Shown: positions 47,298 through 57,774 of the stretch, in pieces
Layout: each line of letters opens with the position of its first letter
Numbering within the stretch: the stretch's first letter is position 1
From: Canna indica
Taxonomy: Eukaryota; Streptophyta; Magnoliopsida; Zingiberales; Cannaceae
Direction: 5' to 3'
Assembly: GCA_034359265.1 (NCBI GenBank)
Contig: CP136897.1
Location: 36,009,501-36,073,500, forward strand
Length of the DNA stretch: 64,000 nucleotides
Program-made: the position numbers and the translations under genes
The notes under the pieces: model-generated
Told to the model about the DNA's origin: nothing
Database searches by the model: none
Seen by the model: the letters and a program-made list of their open reading frames with translations, nothing else

Positions 47298-47664
47298 TTT
47301 TTTTACTACCTATTTGATTGCACGACGAGATCATTTTTTTTACCAATCTTTCTATCCAAACGTTAAGGACAGACGACGTCGCCGCCATAAAATTTGGCTG
47401 TCGATCGCCCGCGCGGGGCCCGCCGCAAACTCTACGGCCGGCTCCATCGACCAACCGACCCGAAAAATTAAAATTTGTAAATAAATAAGAAAAATAACAT
47501 TTCAATTATTATTATTCGTTTAAAACGGGCGTAACTCCGTGCATTATTGTTCGATTTCAGCTGTTCACGTGGCGCTGAAAGGCGCGCGAAGAGATGAAGA
47601 AAATGACCCCCGAACTCTCCCTCGGACGCTTACCCTTATTAGCCGACGATCAGAAGTGCATAAC

Positions 47665-47783
47665 GGTTGCGATCATACCAGCACTAACGCATCGAATCCC
47701 ATCAGAACTCCGAAGTTAAGCGTGCTTGGGCGATACTAGTACTAGTATGGGTGACCCCTTGGGAAGTCCTCATGTTGCACTTT
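47665..47783 (+). rRNA. 5S rRNA: 5S rRNA, full length, diverged
   Basis: Same nine substitutions as 46244. Confidence 0.85.
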
Positions 47784-48126
47784 TTCTTTTACTACCTATT
47801 TGATTGCACGACGAGATCATTTTTTTTACCAATCATTCTAACCAAACGTTAGGGACGGACGACGTTGTCGCCATAAATCTTGGCTGTCGATCGCCCGCGC
47901 GGGGCCCGATCGACCAACCGACCCTAAAAATTAAAATTTGTAAATAAATAATGAAAATAACATTTCAATTATTATTTTTCGTTTAAAACGGGCGTAACTC
48001 CGTGTATTATTGTCCGATTTCAGCTTTTCACGTGGCGCTGAAAGGCGCGCGAAGAGACGAAGAAAATGACCCCGAGCTATCCCACGGACGCTCCCCCTTA
48101 TTAGCCGACGATCAGAAGTGCATGAC

Positions 48127-48245
48127 GGGTGCGATCATGCCAGCACTAACGCAACGGATCCGATCAGAACTTCGAAGTTAAGTGTGCTTTGGCGAGAGTA
48201 GTACTAGGATGGGTGACCTCTTGGGAAGTCCTCATGTTGCACCTT
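48127..48245 (+). rRNA. 5S rRNA: 5S rRNA, full length
   Basis: Differs at A13G, C28A, C36G, C46T, C57T, G64T, C93T, C95T, G108A. Last gene of the 1421-bp series. Confidence 0.86.
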
Positions 48246-48599
48246 TTTTTTTTAACCTATTTGAGTGCATGACGAGCTCATTTTTTTTACCAATCTTTCA
48301 AACCAAACGTTAAGGACGGACGACGTCGTCGCCATAAAATTTGGCTGTCGATCGACCGTCGCAACCTCTACGACCGGCTCGATCGACCAACCGACCCGAA
48401 AAATTAAAATTTGTAAATAAATAAGAAAAATAACATTTCAATTATTATTTTTCGTTTAAAACGGACGTAACTCCGTGTATTATTGTCCGATTTCAGCTTT
48501 TCACGTGGCGCTGAAAGGCGCGCGAAGAGAGGAAGAAAATGACCCCGAGTTGTCCCGCGGACGCTCACCCTTATTAGCCGACGATCAAAAGTGCATGAC

Positions 48600-48718
48600 G
48601 GGTGCGATCATACTAGCACTAACGCTCCGGATCCCATCAGAACTCCGAAGTTAAGCGTGCTTGCGCGAGAGTGGTACTAGGATGGGTGACCCCTTGGGAA
48701 GTCCTCGCGTTGCACCTT
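48600..48718 (+). rRNA. 5S rRNA: 5S rRNA, full length
   Basis: Differs at C15T, A27T, G65C, A74G, C95T, T109C. Its spacer, with the rare ATTATTTCTCG form, is where homology with 33.06 kb begins. Confidence 0.88.
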
Positions 48719-49084
48719 TTTTTTTACTACCTATTTCATTGCACGACGAGATCATTTTTTTTACCAATCTTTCTAACCAAACGTTAAGGACGGACGACAT
48801 CGTCGCCATAAAATTTAGCTGTCGATCGCCCGCGCGGGGCCCGCCGCAACCTCTACGGCCGGCTCGATCGACCAACCGACCCGAAAAATTAAAATTTGTA
48901 AACAAATAAGAAAAATAACATTTCAATTATTATTTCTCGTTTAAAACGGGCGTAACGCCGTGCATTATTGTCCGATTTTAGCTTTTCACGTGGCGGTGAA
49001 AGGCACGGGAAGTGACGAAGAAAATGACCCCGAGTTGTCCCTCGGACGCTCACCCATATTAGCCGACGATCAAAAGTGCATGAC

Positions 49085-49203
49085 GGGTGCGATCATACTA
49101 GCACTAACGCACCGGATCCCATCAGAACTCCGAAGTTAAGGGTGCTTGGGCGAGAGTAGTACTAGGATGGGTGACCCCTCGGGAAGTCGTCGCGTTGCAC
49201 CTT
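49085..49203 (+). rRNA. 5S rRNA: 5S rRNA, full length
   Basis: Differs at C15T, C57G, C95T, T96C, C105G, T109C. Partner of 33257. Confidence 0.88.
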
Positions 49204-49569
49204 TTTTTTTACTACCTATTTGATTGCACGACGAGATCAATTTTTTTACCAATCTTTCTAACCAAACGTTAAGGACGGACGACATCGTCGCCATAAATCT
49301 TGGCCGTCGATCGCCCGCGCGGGGCCCGCCGCAACCTCTACTGCATGCTCGATCGACCAACCGACCCGAAAAATTAAAATTTGTAAATAAATAAGAAAAA
49401 TAACATTTCAATTATTAATTTTCGTTTAAAACGGGCGTAACTCCGTGCATTATTGTCCGATTTCAGCTTTTCACGAGGCGCTGAAAGGCACGCGAAGAGT
49501 CGAAGAAAATGACCCCGAGTTGTCCCTCGGACGCTCACCCTTATTAGCCGACGATCAAAAGTGCATGAC

Positions 49570-49688
49570 GGGTGCGATCATACTAGCACTAACGCTCCGA
49601 ATCCCATCAGAACTCCGAAGTTAAGCGTGCTTGCGCGAGAGTGGTACTAGGTTGGGTGACCCCTTGGGAAGTCCTCTCGTTGCACCTT
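49570..49688 (+). rRNA. 5S rRNA: 5S rRNA, full length
   Basis: Differs at C15T, A27T, G31A, G65C, A74G, A83T, C95T, G108T, T109C. Partner of 33742. Confidence 0.86.
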
Positions 49689-50055
49689 TTTTTTTACTAC
49701 CTATTTCATTGCACGACGAGATCATTTTTTTTACCAATCTTTCTAACCAAACGTTAAGGACGGACGACATCGTCGCCATAAAATTTAGCTGTCGATCGCC
49801 CGCGCGGGGCCTGCCGCAACCTTTACGGCGGGCTCGATCGACCAACCGACCCGAAAAATTAAAATTTGTAAATAAATAAGAAAAATAACATTTCAATTAT
49901 TATTTTTCAATTAAAACGGGCGTAACTCCGTGCATTATTGTCCGATTTCAGCTTTTCACGTGGCGCTGAAAGGCGCGCAAAGAGACGAAGAAAATGACCC
50001 CTGAACTCTCCCTCGGAGGCTCACCCTTATTAGCCGACGATCAGAAGTGCATATC

Positions 50056-50174
50056 GGGTGTGATCATACCAGCACTAACGCACCGGATCCCATCAGAACT
50101 CCGAAGTTAAGGGTGCTTGGGCGAGAGTAGTACTAGGATGGGTGACCCCTTGGGAAGTCCTCGCGTTGCACCTT
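50056..50174 (+). rRNA. 5S rRNA: 5S rRNA, full length
   Basis: Differs at C6T, C57G, C95T, T109C. Partner of 34228. Confidence 0.89.
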
Positions 50175-50540
50175 TTTTTTTACTACCTATTTGGTTGCAC
50201 GACGAGATCATTTTTTTTACCAATCTTTCTAACCAAACGTTATGGACGGACGACGTCGTCGCCATAAATCTTGGGTGTCGATCGCCCGCGCGGGGCCAGC
50301 CGCAACCTCTACTGCCGGCTCGATCGACCAACCGACCCGAAGAATTAAAATTTGTAAATAAATAAGAAAAATAACATTTCAATTATTATTTTTCGTTTAA
50401 AACGGGCGTAACTCCGTGCATTATTGTCCGATTTCAGCTTTTCACGTGGCGCTTAAAGGCGCGCGAACAGACGAAGAAAATGACCCTGAGCTGTCCCTCG
50501 GACGCTCACCCTTATTAGCCGACTATCAGAAGTGCATGAT

Positions 50541-50659
50541 GGGTGCGATCATTACAGCACTAACGCACCGGATCCCATCAAAACTCCGAAGTTAAGCGTG
50601 CTTGGGCGAGAGTAGTACTAGGATTGGTGACCCCCTGGGAAGTCCTCGTGTTGCACCTT
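50541..50659 (+). rRNA. 5S rRNA: 5S rRNA, full length
   Basis: Differs at A13T, C14A, G41A, G85T. Partner of 34713; T at -1. Confidence 0.89.
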
Positions 50660-51026
50660 TTTTTTTACTACCTATTTGATTGCACGACGAGATCATTTTT
50701 TTTACCAATATTTCTAACCAAACGTTAAGGACGGACGACGTCGTCGCCATAAAATTTATCTGTCGATCGCCCGCGCGGGGCCCTACGCAACCTCTACGGC
50801 CGGCTCGATCGAACAACCGACCCGAAAAATTAAAATTTGTAAACAAATAAGAAAAATAACATTTCAATTATTATTGCTCGTTTAAAACGGGCGTAACTCC
50901 GTGCATTATTGTCCTATTTTAGCTTTTCACGTGGCGCTGAAAGGCACGGGAAGAGACGAAGAAAATGACCCCCGAACTCTCCCTCGGACGCTCATCCTTA
51001 TTAGCCGACGTTCAGAAGTGCATATC

Positions 51027-51145
51027 GAGTGCGATCATACCAGCACTAACGCACCGGATCCCATCAGAACTCCGAAGTTAAGCGTGCATGGGCGAGAGTA
51101 GTACTAGGATATGTGACCCCTTGGGAAGTCCTCGTGTTGCTCCTT
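51027..51145 (+). rRNA. 5S rRNA: 5S rRNA, full length
   Basis: Differs at G2A, T62A, G85A, G86T, C95T, A115T. Partner of 35199. Confidence 0.87.
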
Positions 51146-51482
51146 TTTTTTTACTACCTATTTAATTGCACGACGAGATCATTTTTTTTACCAATCTTTC
51201 TAACCAAACGTTAAGGACGGACGACATCGTCACCATAAAATTTGGCTATCGATCGCCCGCGCGGGGCCCGCCGCAACCTCTACGGCTGGCTCGATCGACC
51301 AATCGACCGGAAAAATTAAAATTTGTAAACAAATAAGATAAATAACATTTCAATTATTATTTTTCGTTTAAAACGGGCGTAACTCCGTGCATTATTGTCC
51401 GATTTTAGCTTTTCATGTGGCGCTGAAAGGCGCGCGAAGAGACGAAGAAAATGACCTTGAGTTGTCCCTCGGACGCTCACCC

Positions 51483-51488
51483 TTATTA
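51483..51488 (+). promoter_or_regulatory. TATA-like element at -29 to -24 of 5S gene
   Basis: TTATTA lies 29 to 24 nt before nt 1 of the copy at 51512, the position where plant 5S genes carry a TATA-like motif; C at -1 is also present. The same element precedes almost every copy. A few have altered forms (for example AATTAG before 31327, CATATTAG before 7031). Confidence 0.6.
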
Positions 51489-51560
51489 GCCGACGATCAG
51501 AAGTGCATATCGGGTGCGATCATACCAGCACTAACGCACCTGATCCCATCAGTACTCCGA

Positions 51561-51575
51561 AGTTAAGCGTGCTTG
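51561..51575 (+). promoter_or_regulatory. 5S internal promoter, A box
   Basis: AGTTAAGCGTGCTTG, nt 50-64, unaltered in this copy. It is part of the internal control region read by TFIIIA and TFIIIC. Other copies change it at T53, C57, G58, T59, C61, T62 or G64. Confidence 0.8.
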
Positions 51576-51577
51576 GG

Positions 51578-51583
51578 CGAGAG
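51578..51583 (+). promoter_or_regulatory. 5S internal promoter, intermediate element
   Basis: CGAGAG, nt 67-72, consensus in this copy. Altered in other copies at C67, G68, A69, G70 and G72. Confidence 0.7.
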
Positions 51584-51590
51584 TAGTACT

Positions 51591-51608
51591 AGGATGGGTG
51601 ACCCCCTG
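51591..51608 (+). promoter_or_regulatory. 5S internal promoter, C box
   Basis: AGGATGGGTGACCCCCTG, nt 80-97, the TFIIIA-contact box. Unaltered here. C95T inside it is the commonest variant of the array, and the transposon at 60274 sits in this box. Confidence 0.8.
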
Positions 51609-51628
51609 GGAAGTCCTCGTGTTGCACC

Positions 51629-51637
51629 TTTTTTTTT
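51629..51637 (+). terminator. Pol III terminator, T9
   Basis: Nine T directly after GCACC, the usual Pol III stop. Most copies have 8-10 T. Interrupted forms elsewhere read TTTTC, TTG, CTC, GAT, AAT or TTTTA before the remaining T. Confidence 0.85.
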
Positions 51638-51996
51638 ACTACCTATTTGATTGCACGACGAGATCATTTTTTTTACCAATCTTTCTAACCAAACGTTAAG
51701 GACGTACGACGTCGTCGCCATAAAATTTGGCTATCGATCGCCCGCGTGGGGCCCGCCGCATCCTCTACGGCCGGCTCGATCGACCAACCGACCCGAAAAA
51801 TTAAAATTTGTAAACAAATAAGATAAATAACATTTCAATTATTGTTTTTCGTTTAAAACGGGCGTACCTCCATGCATTATTGTCCGATTTTAGCTTTTTA
51901 CGTGGCAATGAAAGGCGCGCGAAGAGACGAAGAAAATGACCTTGAGTTGTCCCTCGGACGCTCACCCTTATTAGCCGACGATCAGAAGTGCATATC
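51631..51996 (+). other. Representative intergenic spacer
   Basis: Spacer between the two copies starting at 51512 and 51997, typical of the array. It holds the T-run at 51629-51637, a second T8 at 51667-51674, a GC-rich block (here GCCCGCGTGGGGCCCGCCGC), then A/T-rich DNA and the TATA-like TTATTA before the next gene. Open frames crossing it on both strands are short, recur at the repeat period and overlap the 5S gene, so I do not treat them as genes. Confidence 0.85.
51667..51674 (+). terminator. Second T-run, possible back-up Pol III stop
   Basis: T8 in agatcaTTTTTTTTacc, about 30 nt past the first T-run, conserved in nearly every spacer, sometimes T7. It would stop a transcript that read past an interrupted first run. 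Function is inferred from position and conservation. Confidence 0.45.
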
Positions 51997-52115
51997 GGGT
52001 GCGATCATACCAGCACTAACGCACCGGATCCCATCAGTACTCCGAAGTTAAGCGTGCTTGGGCGAGAGTAGTACTAGGATGGGTGAACCCCTGGCAAGTC
52101 CTCGTGTTGCACCTT
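51997..52115 (+). rRNA. 5S rRNA: 5S rRNA, full length
   Basis: Differs at A42T, C91A (C box), G99C. Stop TTTTTCTTAC is short. Partner of 36169. Confidence 0.89.
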
Positions 52116-52481
52116 TTTCTTACTACCTATTTGATTGCACGACGAGATCATTTTTTTTACCAATCTTTCTAACCAAACGTTAAGGACGGACGACGTCGTC
52201 GCCATAAATCTTGGCTGTCGATCGCCCGCGCGGGGCCCGCCGCAACCTCTACGGCCGGCTCGATCGACCGACCGACCCGAAAAATTAAAATTTGTAAATA
52301 AATAAGAAAAATAACATTTCAATTATTATTTTTCGTTTAAAACGGGCATAACCCGGTGCATTATTGTCCGATTTTAGCTTTTCACGTGGCGCTGAAAGGC
52401 GCGCGAAGAGACGAAGAAGATGACCCCCGAACTCTCCCTCGGACGCTCACCCTTATTAGACGACGATCAGAAGTGCATATT

Positions 52482-52600
52482 GAGTGCGATCATAGCAGCA
52501 CTAATGCACCGGATCCCATCAGAACTTCGAAGTTAAGCGTTCTTGGGCGACAGTAGTACTAGGATGGGTGACCCTCCCGGAAGTCCTCGTGTTGAACTTG
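52482..52600 (+). rRNA. 5S rRNA: 5S rRNA, full length, diverged
   Basis: Differs at G2A, C14G, C24T, C46T, G60T, G70C, C94T, T96C, G97C, C114A, C117T. Partner of 36655. Confidence 0.84.
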
Positions 52601-52928
52601 TTTTTTTACTACCTATTTGATTGCACGACGAGATCATTTTTTTACCAATCTTTCTAACCAAACATTAAGGACGGACGACGTCGTCGCCATAAAATTTGGC
52701 TATCGATCGCCCGCCGCAACCTCTACGTCCGGCTCGATCGACCAACCGACCCGAAAAATAACATTTCAATTATTATTTTTCGTTTAAAACGTGCGTAACT
52801 CCGTGAATTATTGTCCGATTTTAGCTTTTCACGTGGCGCTAAAAGTCGCGCGAAGAGACTAAGAAAATGACCCCCGAACTCTCCCTCGGATGCTCACCCT
52901 TATTAGCGGACGATCAGAAGTGCATATC

Positions 52929-53047
52929 GGGTGCGATCATACCAGCACTAACGCACTGGATCCCATCAGAACTCCGAAGTTAAGCGTGCTTGGGCGAGAG
53001 TAGTACTAGGATGGGTGACCCCCTGGGATGTCCTCGCGTTGCACCTT
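52929..53047 (+). rRNA. 5S rRNA: 5S rRNA, full length
   Basis: C29T, A101T, T109C, as in its partner at 37102; promoter boxes intact. Confidence 0.91.
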
Positions 53048-53413
53048 TTTTTTTACTACCTATTTGATTGCACGACGAGATCATTTTTTTTACCAATCTT
53101 TCTAACCAAACGTTAAGGACGGACGACGTCGTCGCCATAAATCTTGGCTGTCGATGGCCCGTGCGGGGCCCGCCGCAACCTCTAGGGCTGGCTTGATCGA
53201 CCAACCGACCCGAAAAATTAAAAATTTTAATTAAATAAGAAAAATAACATTTCAATTATTATTTTTCGTTTAAAACGGGCGTAACTTCGTGCATTATTGT
53301 CCGATTTTAGCTTTTCACGTGGCACTGAAAGGCGCGAGAAGAGACGAAGAAAATGACCCTGAGCTGTCCCTCGGACGCTGACCCTTATTAGCCGACGATC
53401 AGAATTGCATGAC

Positions 53414-53532
53414 GGGTGCGATCATACCAGCACTAACGCACCGGATCCCATCAAAACTTCGAACTTAAGCATGCTTGATCGAGAGTAGTACTAGGATGGG
53501 TGACCCCCTGGGAAGTCCTCGTGTTGCACCTT
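53414..53532 (+). rRNA. 5S rRNA: 5S rRNA, full length
   Basis: Differs at G41A, C46T, G51C, G58A, G65A, G66T. Partner of 37587. Confidence 0.87.
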
Positions 53533-53898
53533 TTTTTTTACTACCTATTTGATTGCACGACGAGATCATTTTTTTTACCAATCTTTCTAAGCAAACGTTG
53601 AGGACGGACGGCGTCGTCGCCATAAAATTTGGCTGTCGTTCGCCCGCGCGGGGCCCGCCGCAACCTCTACGGCCGGCTCGATCGACCAACCGACCCGAAA
53701 AATTAAAATTTGTAAATAAATAAGAAAAATAACATTTCAATTATTATTTTTCGTTTAAAACGGGCGTAACTCCGTGCATTATTGTTCGATTTTAGCTTTT
53801 CACGTGGCGCTGAAAGGCGCGCGAAGAGACGAAGAAAATGACCCCGAGTTGTCCCTCGGACGCTGACCCTTATTAGCCGACGATCAGAATTGCATGAC

Positions 53899-54017
53899 GG
53901 GTGCGATCATACCAGCACTAACGCACCGGATCCCATCAAAACTTCGAAATTAAGCGTGCTTGATCGAGAGTAGTACTAGGATGGGTGACCCCCTGGGAAG
54001 TCCTTGTGTTGCACCGA
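53899..54017 (+). rRNA. 5S rRNA: 5S rRNA, full length
   Basis: Differs at G41A, C46T, G51A, G65A, G66T, C107T. Stop begins GATTTTTTT; keeps the second T-run that its partner at 38071 lacks. Confidence 0.87.
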
Positions 54018-54386
54018 TTTTTTTACTACCTATTTGATTGCACGACGAGATCATTTTTTTTACTACCAATCTTTCTAACCAATCGTTAAGGACGGACGAC
54101 GTCGTCGCCATAAAATTTGGCTGTCCGTCGCCCGCGCGGGGCCCATCGCAACCTCTACGGCCGGCTCGATCGACCAACCGACCCGAAAAATTAAAATTTG
54201 TAAATAAATAAGAAAAATGACATTTCAATTATTATTTTTCGTTTAAAACGGGCGTAACTCCGTGCATTATTGTTCGATTCCAGCTTTTCACGTGGCGCTG
54301 AAACGCGCGCGAAGAGACGAAGAAAATGACCCCGAGTTGTCCCTCGGACGCTCACCCTTATTAGCCGACGATCAGAAGTGCATGAC

Positions 54387-54505
54387 GGGTGCGATCATAC
54401 TAGCACTAACGCACCGGATCCCATTAGAACTCCGAAGTTAAGCGTGCTTGCGCGAGAGTGGTACTAGGATGGGTGACCCCTTCGGAAGTCCTCGTGTTGC
54501 TCCTT
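54387..54505 (+). rRNA. 5S rRNA: 5S rRNA, full length
   Basis: Differs at C15T, C39T, G65C, A74G, C95T, G97C, A115T. Partner of 38522. Confidence 0.87.
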
Positions 54506-54871
54506 TTTTTTTACTACCTATTTGATTGCTCGACGAGATCATTTTTTTTACCAATCTTTCTAACCAAACGTTAAGGACGGACGACGTCGTCGCCATAAAA
54601 TTTGGCTGTCGATCGCCCGCGCGGGGCCCGCCGCAACCTGTACAGCCGGCTCGATCGACCAACCGACCCAAAAAATTAAAATTTGTAAATAAATAAGAAA
54701 AATGACATTTCAATTATTTTTTTTCGTTTAAAACGGGCGTAACTCCGTGCATTACTGTCCGATTCCAGCTTTTCACGTGGCGCTGAAACGCACGCGAAGA
54801 GACGAAGAAAATGACCCCGAGTTGTCCCTCGGAGGCTCACCCTTATTAGCCGACGATCAGAAGTGCATGAC

Positions 54872-54990
54872 GGGTGCGATCATACTAGCACTAACGCACC
54901 GGATCCCATCAGAACTCCGAAGTTAAGCGTGCTTGCGCGAGAGTGGTACTAGGATGGGTGACCCCTTCGGAAGTCCTCGTGTTGCACCTT
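54872..54990 (+). rRNA. 5S rRNA: 5S rRNA, full length
   Basis: C15T, G65C, A74G, C95T, G97C. Partner of 39492 (spacer ATATTTCAATATT shared). Confidence 0.88.
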
Positions 54991-55356
54991 TTTTTTTACT
55001 ACCTATTTGATTGCACGACGAGATCTTTTTTTTTACCATTCTTTCTAACCAAACGTTAAGGACGGAGGACGTCGTCGCCATAAAATTTGGCTGTCGATCG
55101 CCCGCGCGGGGCCCGCCGCAACCTCTACGGCCGGCTCGATCGACCAACCGACCCGAAAAATTAAAATTTGTAAATAAATAAGAAAAATAATATTTCAATA
55201 TTATTTTTCGTTTAAAACGGGTGTAACTCCGTGCATTATTGTCCGATTTCAGCTTTTCACGTGGCGCTGAAAGGCGCGCAAAGAGACAAAGAAAATGACC
55301 CCCGAAGTTTCCCTCAGATGCTCACCCATATTAGGCGACGATCGGAAGTGCATATT

Positions 55357-55479
55357 GGGTGTGATCATACCAGCACTAACGCATCGGATCCCATCAGAAC
55401 TTCGAAGTTAAGCGTGCTTGGGCGAGAGTAGTACTAGGATGGGTGACCCCCTAGGAAGTCCTCCCTCGCATTGCATCTT
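55357..55479 (+). rRNA. 5S rRNA: 5S rRNA, 4-nt insertion near 3' end
   Basis: Same CCTC duplication as 39977, with C6T, C28T, C46T, G97A, T109C, G110A, C116T; G30 is consensus here. Confidence 0.82.
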
Positions 55480-55845
55480 TTTTTTTACTACCTATTTGAT
55501 TGCATGACTAGATCATTTTTTTTACCAATCTTCCTAACCAAACGTTAAGGACGAACGACGTCGTCGCCATAAATCTTGGCTGTCGATCGCCCGCGCGGGG
55601 CCCGCCGCGACCTCTACGGCCGGCTCGATTGACCAACCGACCCAAAAAATTAAAATTTGTAAATAAATAAGAAAAATAACATTTCAATTATTATTTTTCG
55701 TTTAAAACGGGCGTAACTCCGTGCATTATTGTCCGATTTCAGCTTTTCACGTGGCGCTGAAAGGCACGCGAAGAGACGAAGAAAATGACCCCGAGTTGTC
55801 CCTCGGACGCTCACCCTTATTAGCCGACGATCAGAAGTGCATGAC

Positions 55846-55961
55846 GGGTGCGATCATACTAGCACTAACGCACCGGATCCCATCAGAACTTCGAACTTAA
55901 GTGTGCTTGCGCGAGAGTGGTACTAGGATGGGTGACCCCTTGGGAAGTCCTGTTGCACCTT
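55846..55961 (+). rRNA. 5S rRNA: 5S rRNA, 3-nt deletion near 3' end
   Basis: AAGTCCTGTTGCACC lacks three bases at about nt 107-109. Also C15T, C46T, G51C, C57T, G65C, A74G, C95T. Its partner at 40466 is not deleted. Confidence 0.82.
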
Positions 55962-56326
55962 TTTTTTACTACCTATTTGATTGCACGACGAGATCATTTT
56001 TTTTACCACTCTTTCTAACCAAACGTTAAGGACGGATGATGTCATCGGCATAAAATTTGGCTGTCGATCGCCCGCGCGGGGCCCGCCGCAACCTCTACGG
56101 CCGGCTCGATCGACCAACCGACCCGAAAAATTATAATTTGTAAATAAATAAGAAAAATAACATTTCAATTATTATTTTTCGTTTAAAACGGGCGTAACAC
56201 CGTGCATTATTGTCCGATTTCAGCTTTTCACGTGGCGCTGAAAGGCGCGCGAAGAGACGAAGAAAATGACCCCGAGCTGTCCCTCGGACGCTGACCCTTA
56301 TTAGCCGATGATCAGAATTGCATGAC

Positions 56327-56445
56327 GGGTGCGATCATACCAGCACTATAGCACCGGATCCCATCAAAACTTCGAACTTAAGCGTGCTTGATCGAGAGTA
56401 GTACTAGGATGGGTGACCCCCTGGGAAGTCCTTGTGTTGCACCGA
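56327..56445 (+). rRNA. 5S rRNA: 5S rRNA, full length
   Basis: Differs at A23T, C24A, G41A, C46T, G51C, G65A, G66T, C107T. Followed by a chimeric spacer. Confidence 0.86.
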
Positions 56446-56815
56446 TTTTTTTACTACCTATTTGATTGCACGACGAGATCATTTTTTTTACTACCAATCT
56501 TTCTAACCAAACGTTAAGGACAGACGATGTCGCCGCCATAAAATTTGGCTGTCGATCGCCCGCGCGGGGCCCGCCGCAAACTCTACGGCCGGCTCCATCG
56601 ACCAACCGACCCGAAATATTAAAATTTGTAAATAAATAAGAAAAATAACATTTCAATTATTATTTTTCGTTTAAAACGGGCGTAACTCCGTGCATTATTG
56701 TTCGATTTCAGCTGTTCACGTGGCGCTGAAAGGCGCGCGAAGAGATGAAGAAAATGACCCCCGAACTCTCCCTCGGACGCTCACCCTTATTAGCCGACGA
56801 TCAGAAGTGCATAAC

Positions 56816-56934
56816 GGTTGCGATCATACCAGCACTAACGCATCGAATCCCATCAGAACTCCGAAGTTAAGCGTGCTTGGGCGATACTAGTACTAGTATG
56901 GGTGACCCCTTGGGAAGTCCTCATGTTGCACTTT
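56816..56934 (+). rRNA. 5S rRNA: 5S rRNA, full length, diverged
   Basis: Same gene form as 46244 (G3T, C28T, G31A, G70T, G72C, G82T, C95T, G108A, C117T), but its spacer keeps the 23 bp missing in the 1421-bp triplets. Confidence 0.85.
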
Positions 56935-57300
56935 TTCTTTTACTACCTATTTGATTGCACGACGAGATCATTTTTTTTGCCAATCTTTCTAACCAAACGT
57001 TAAGGACGGACGACGTTGTCGCCATAAATCTTGGCTGTCGATCGCCCGCGCGGGGCCCGCCGCAACCTCTACGGACGGCTCGACCGACCAACCGACCCGA
57101 AAAATTAAAATTTGTAAATAAATAAGGAAAATAACATTTCAATTATTATTTTTCGTTTAAAACGGGCGTAACTCCGTGCATTATTGTCCGATTTCAGCTT
57201 TTCACGTGGCGCTGAAAGGCGCGCGAAGAGACGAAGAAAATGACCCCGAGCTATCCCACGGACGCTCACCCTTATTAGCCGACGATCAGAAGTGCGTGAC

Positions 57301-57419
57301 GGGTGCGATCATGCCAGCACTAACGCACCGGATCCGATCAGAACTCCGAAGTTAAGCGTGCTTGGGCGAGAGTAGTACTAGGATGGGTGACCTCCTGGGA
57401 AGTCCTCATGTTGCACTTT
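57301..57419 (+). rRNA. 5S rRNA: 5S rRNA, full length
   Basis: Differs at A13G, C36G, C93T, G108A, C117T. Related to the third triplet gene; lacks C28A and G64T. Leader gcgtgac. Confidence 0.88.
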
Positions 57420-57774
57420 TTTTTTTTAACCTATTTGAGTGCATGACGAGCTCATTTTTTTTACCAATCTTTCAAACCAAACGTTAAGGACGGACGACGT
57501 CGTCGCCATAAATTTTTGGCTGTCGATCGCCCGCCGCAACCTCTACGACCGGCTCGATCGACCAACCGACCCGAAAAATTAAAATTTGTAAATAAATAAG
57601 AAAAATAACATTTCAATTATTATTTTTCGTTTAAAACGGACGTAACTCCGTGCATTATTGTCCGATTTCAGCTTTTCACGTGGCGCTGAAAGGCGCGCGA
57701 AGAGAGGAAGAAAATGACCCCGAGTTGTCCCTCGGACGCTCACCCTTATTAGCCGACGATCAGAAGTGCATGAC

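Larger units (their letters stand above)
44337..48350 (+). repeat. Three-unit higher-order repeat, 1421 bp x 3
   Basis: Gene starts 44337/44823/45285, 45758/46244/46706 and 47179/47665/48127 are each exactly 1421 bp apart. Each triplet has the same three gene lineages in order, and its second spacer lacks about 23 bp of the GC-rich block (junction GGGGCCCGATCGACC). The right end is approximate. Confidence 0.9.
51512..51630 (+). rRNA. 5S rRNA: 5S rRNA, full length, closest to consensus
   Basis: Only G30T and A42T separate it from the array consensus. The product is the 5S RNA of the large ribosomal subunit, transcribed in the nucleus by Pol III and carried by ribosomal protein uL18 (L5). The A box (51561-51575), intermediate element (51578-51583) and C box (51591-51608) are unaltered, TTATTA sits at -29, C at -1, and a T9 stop follows. 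The start is set by GGGTGCGATC pairing with the 3' TTGCACC (helix I); the end is taken two T into the T-run. Of all copies here it is the best candidate for a working gene. Partner of 35684. Expression is not shown. Confidence 0.93.
48890..56510 (+). repeat. Large segmental duplication, right copy
   Basis: Partner of the 33.1-41.1 kb block. The right end falls in the spacer near 56.5 kb, where sequence switches to the type found at 44.5 kb. Confidence 0.85.
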
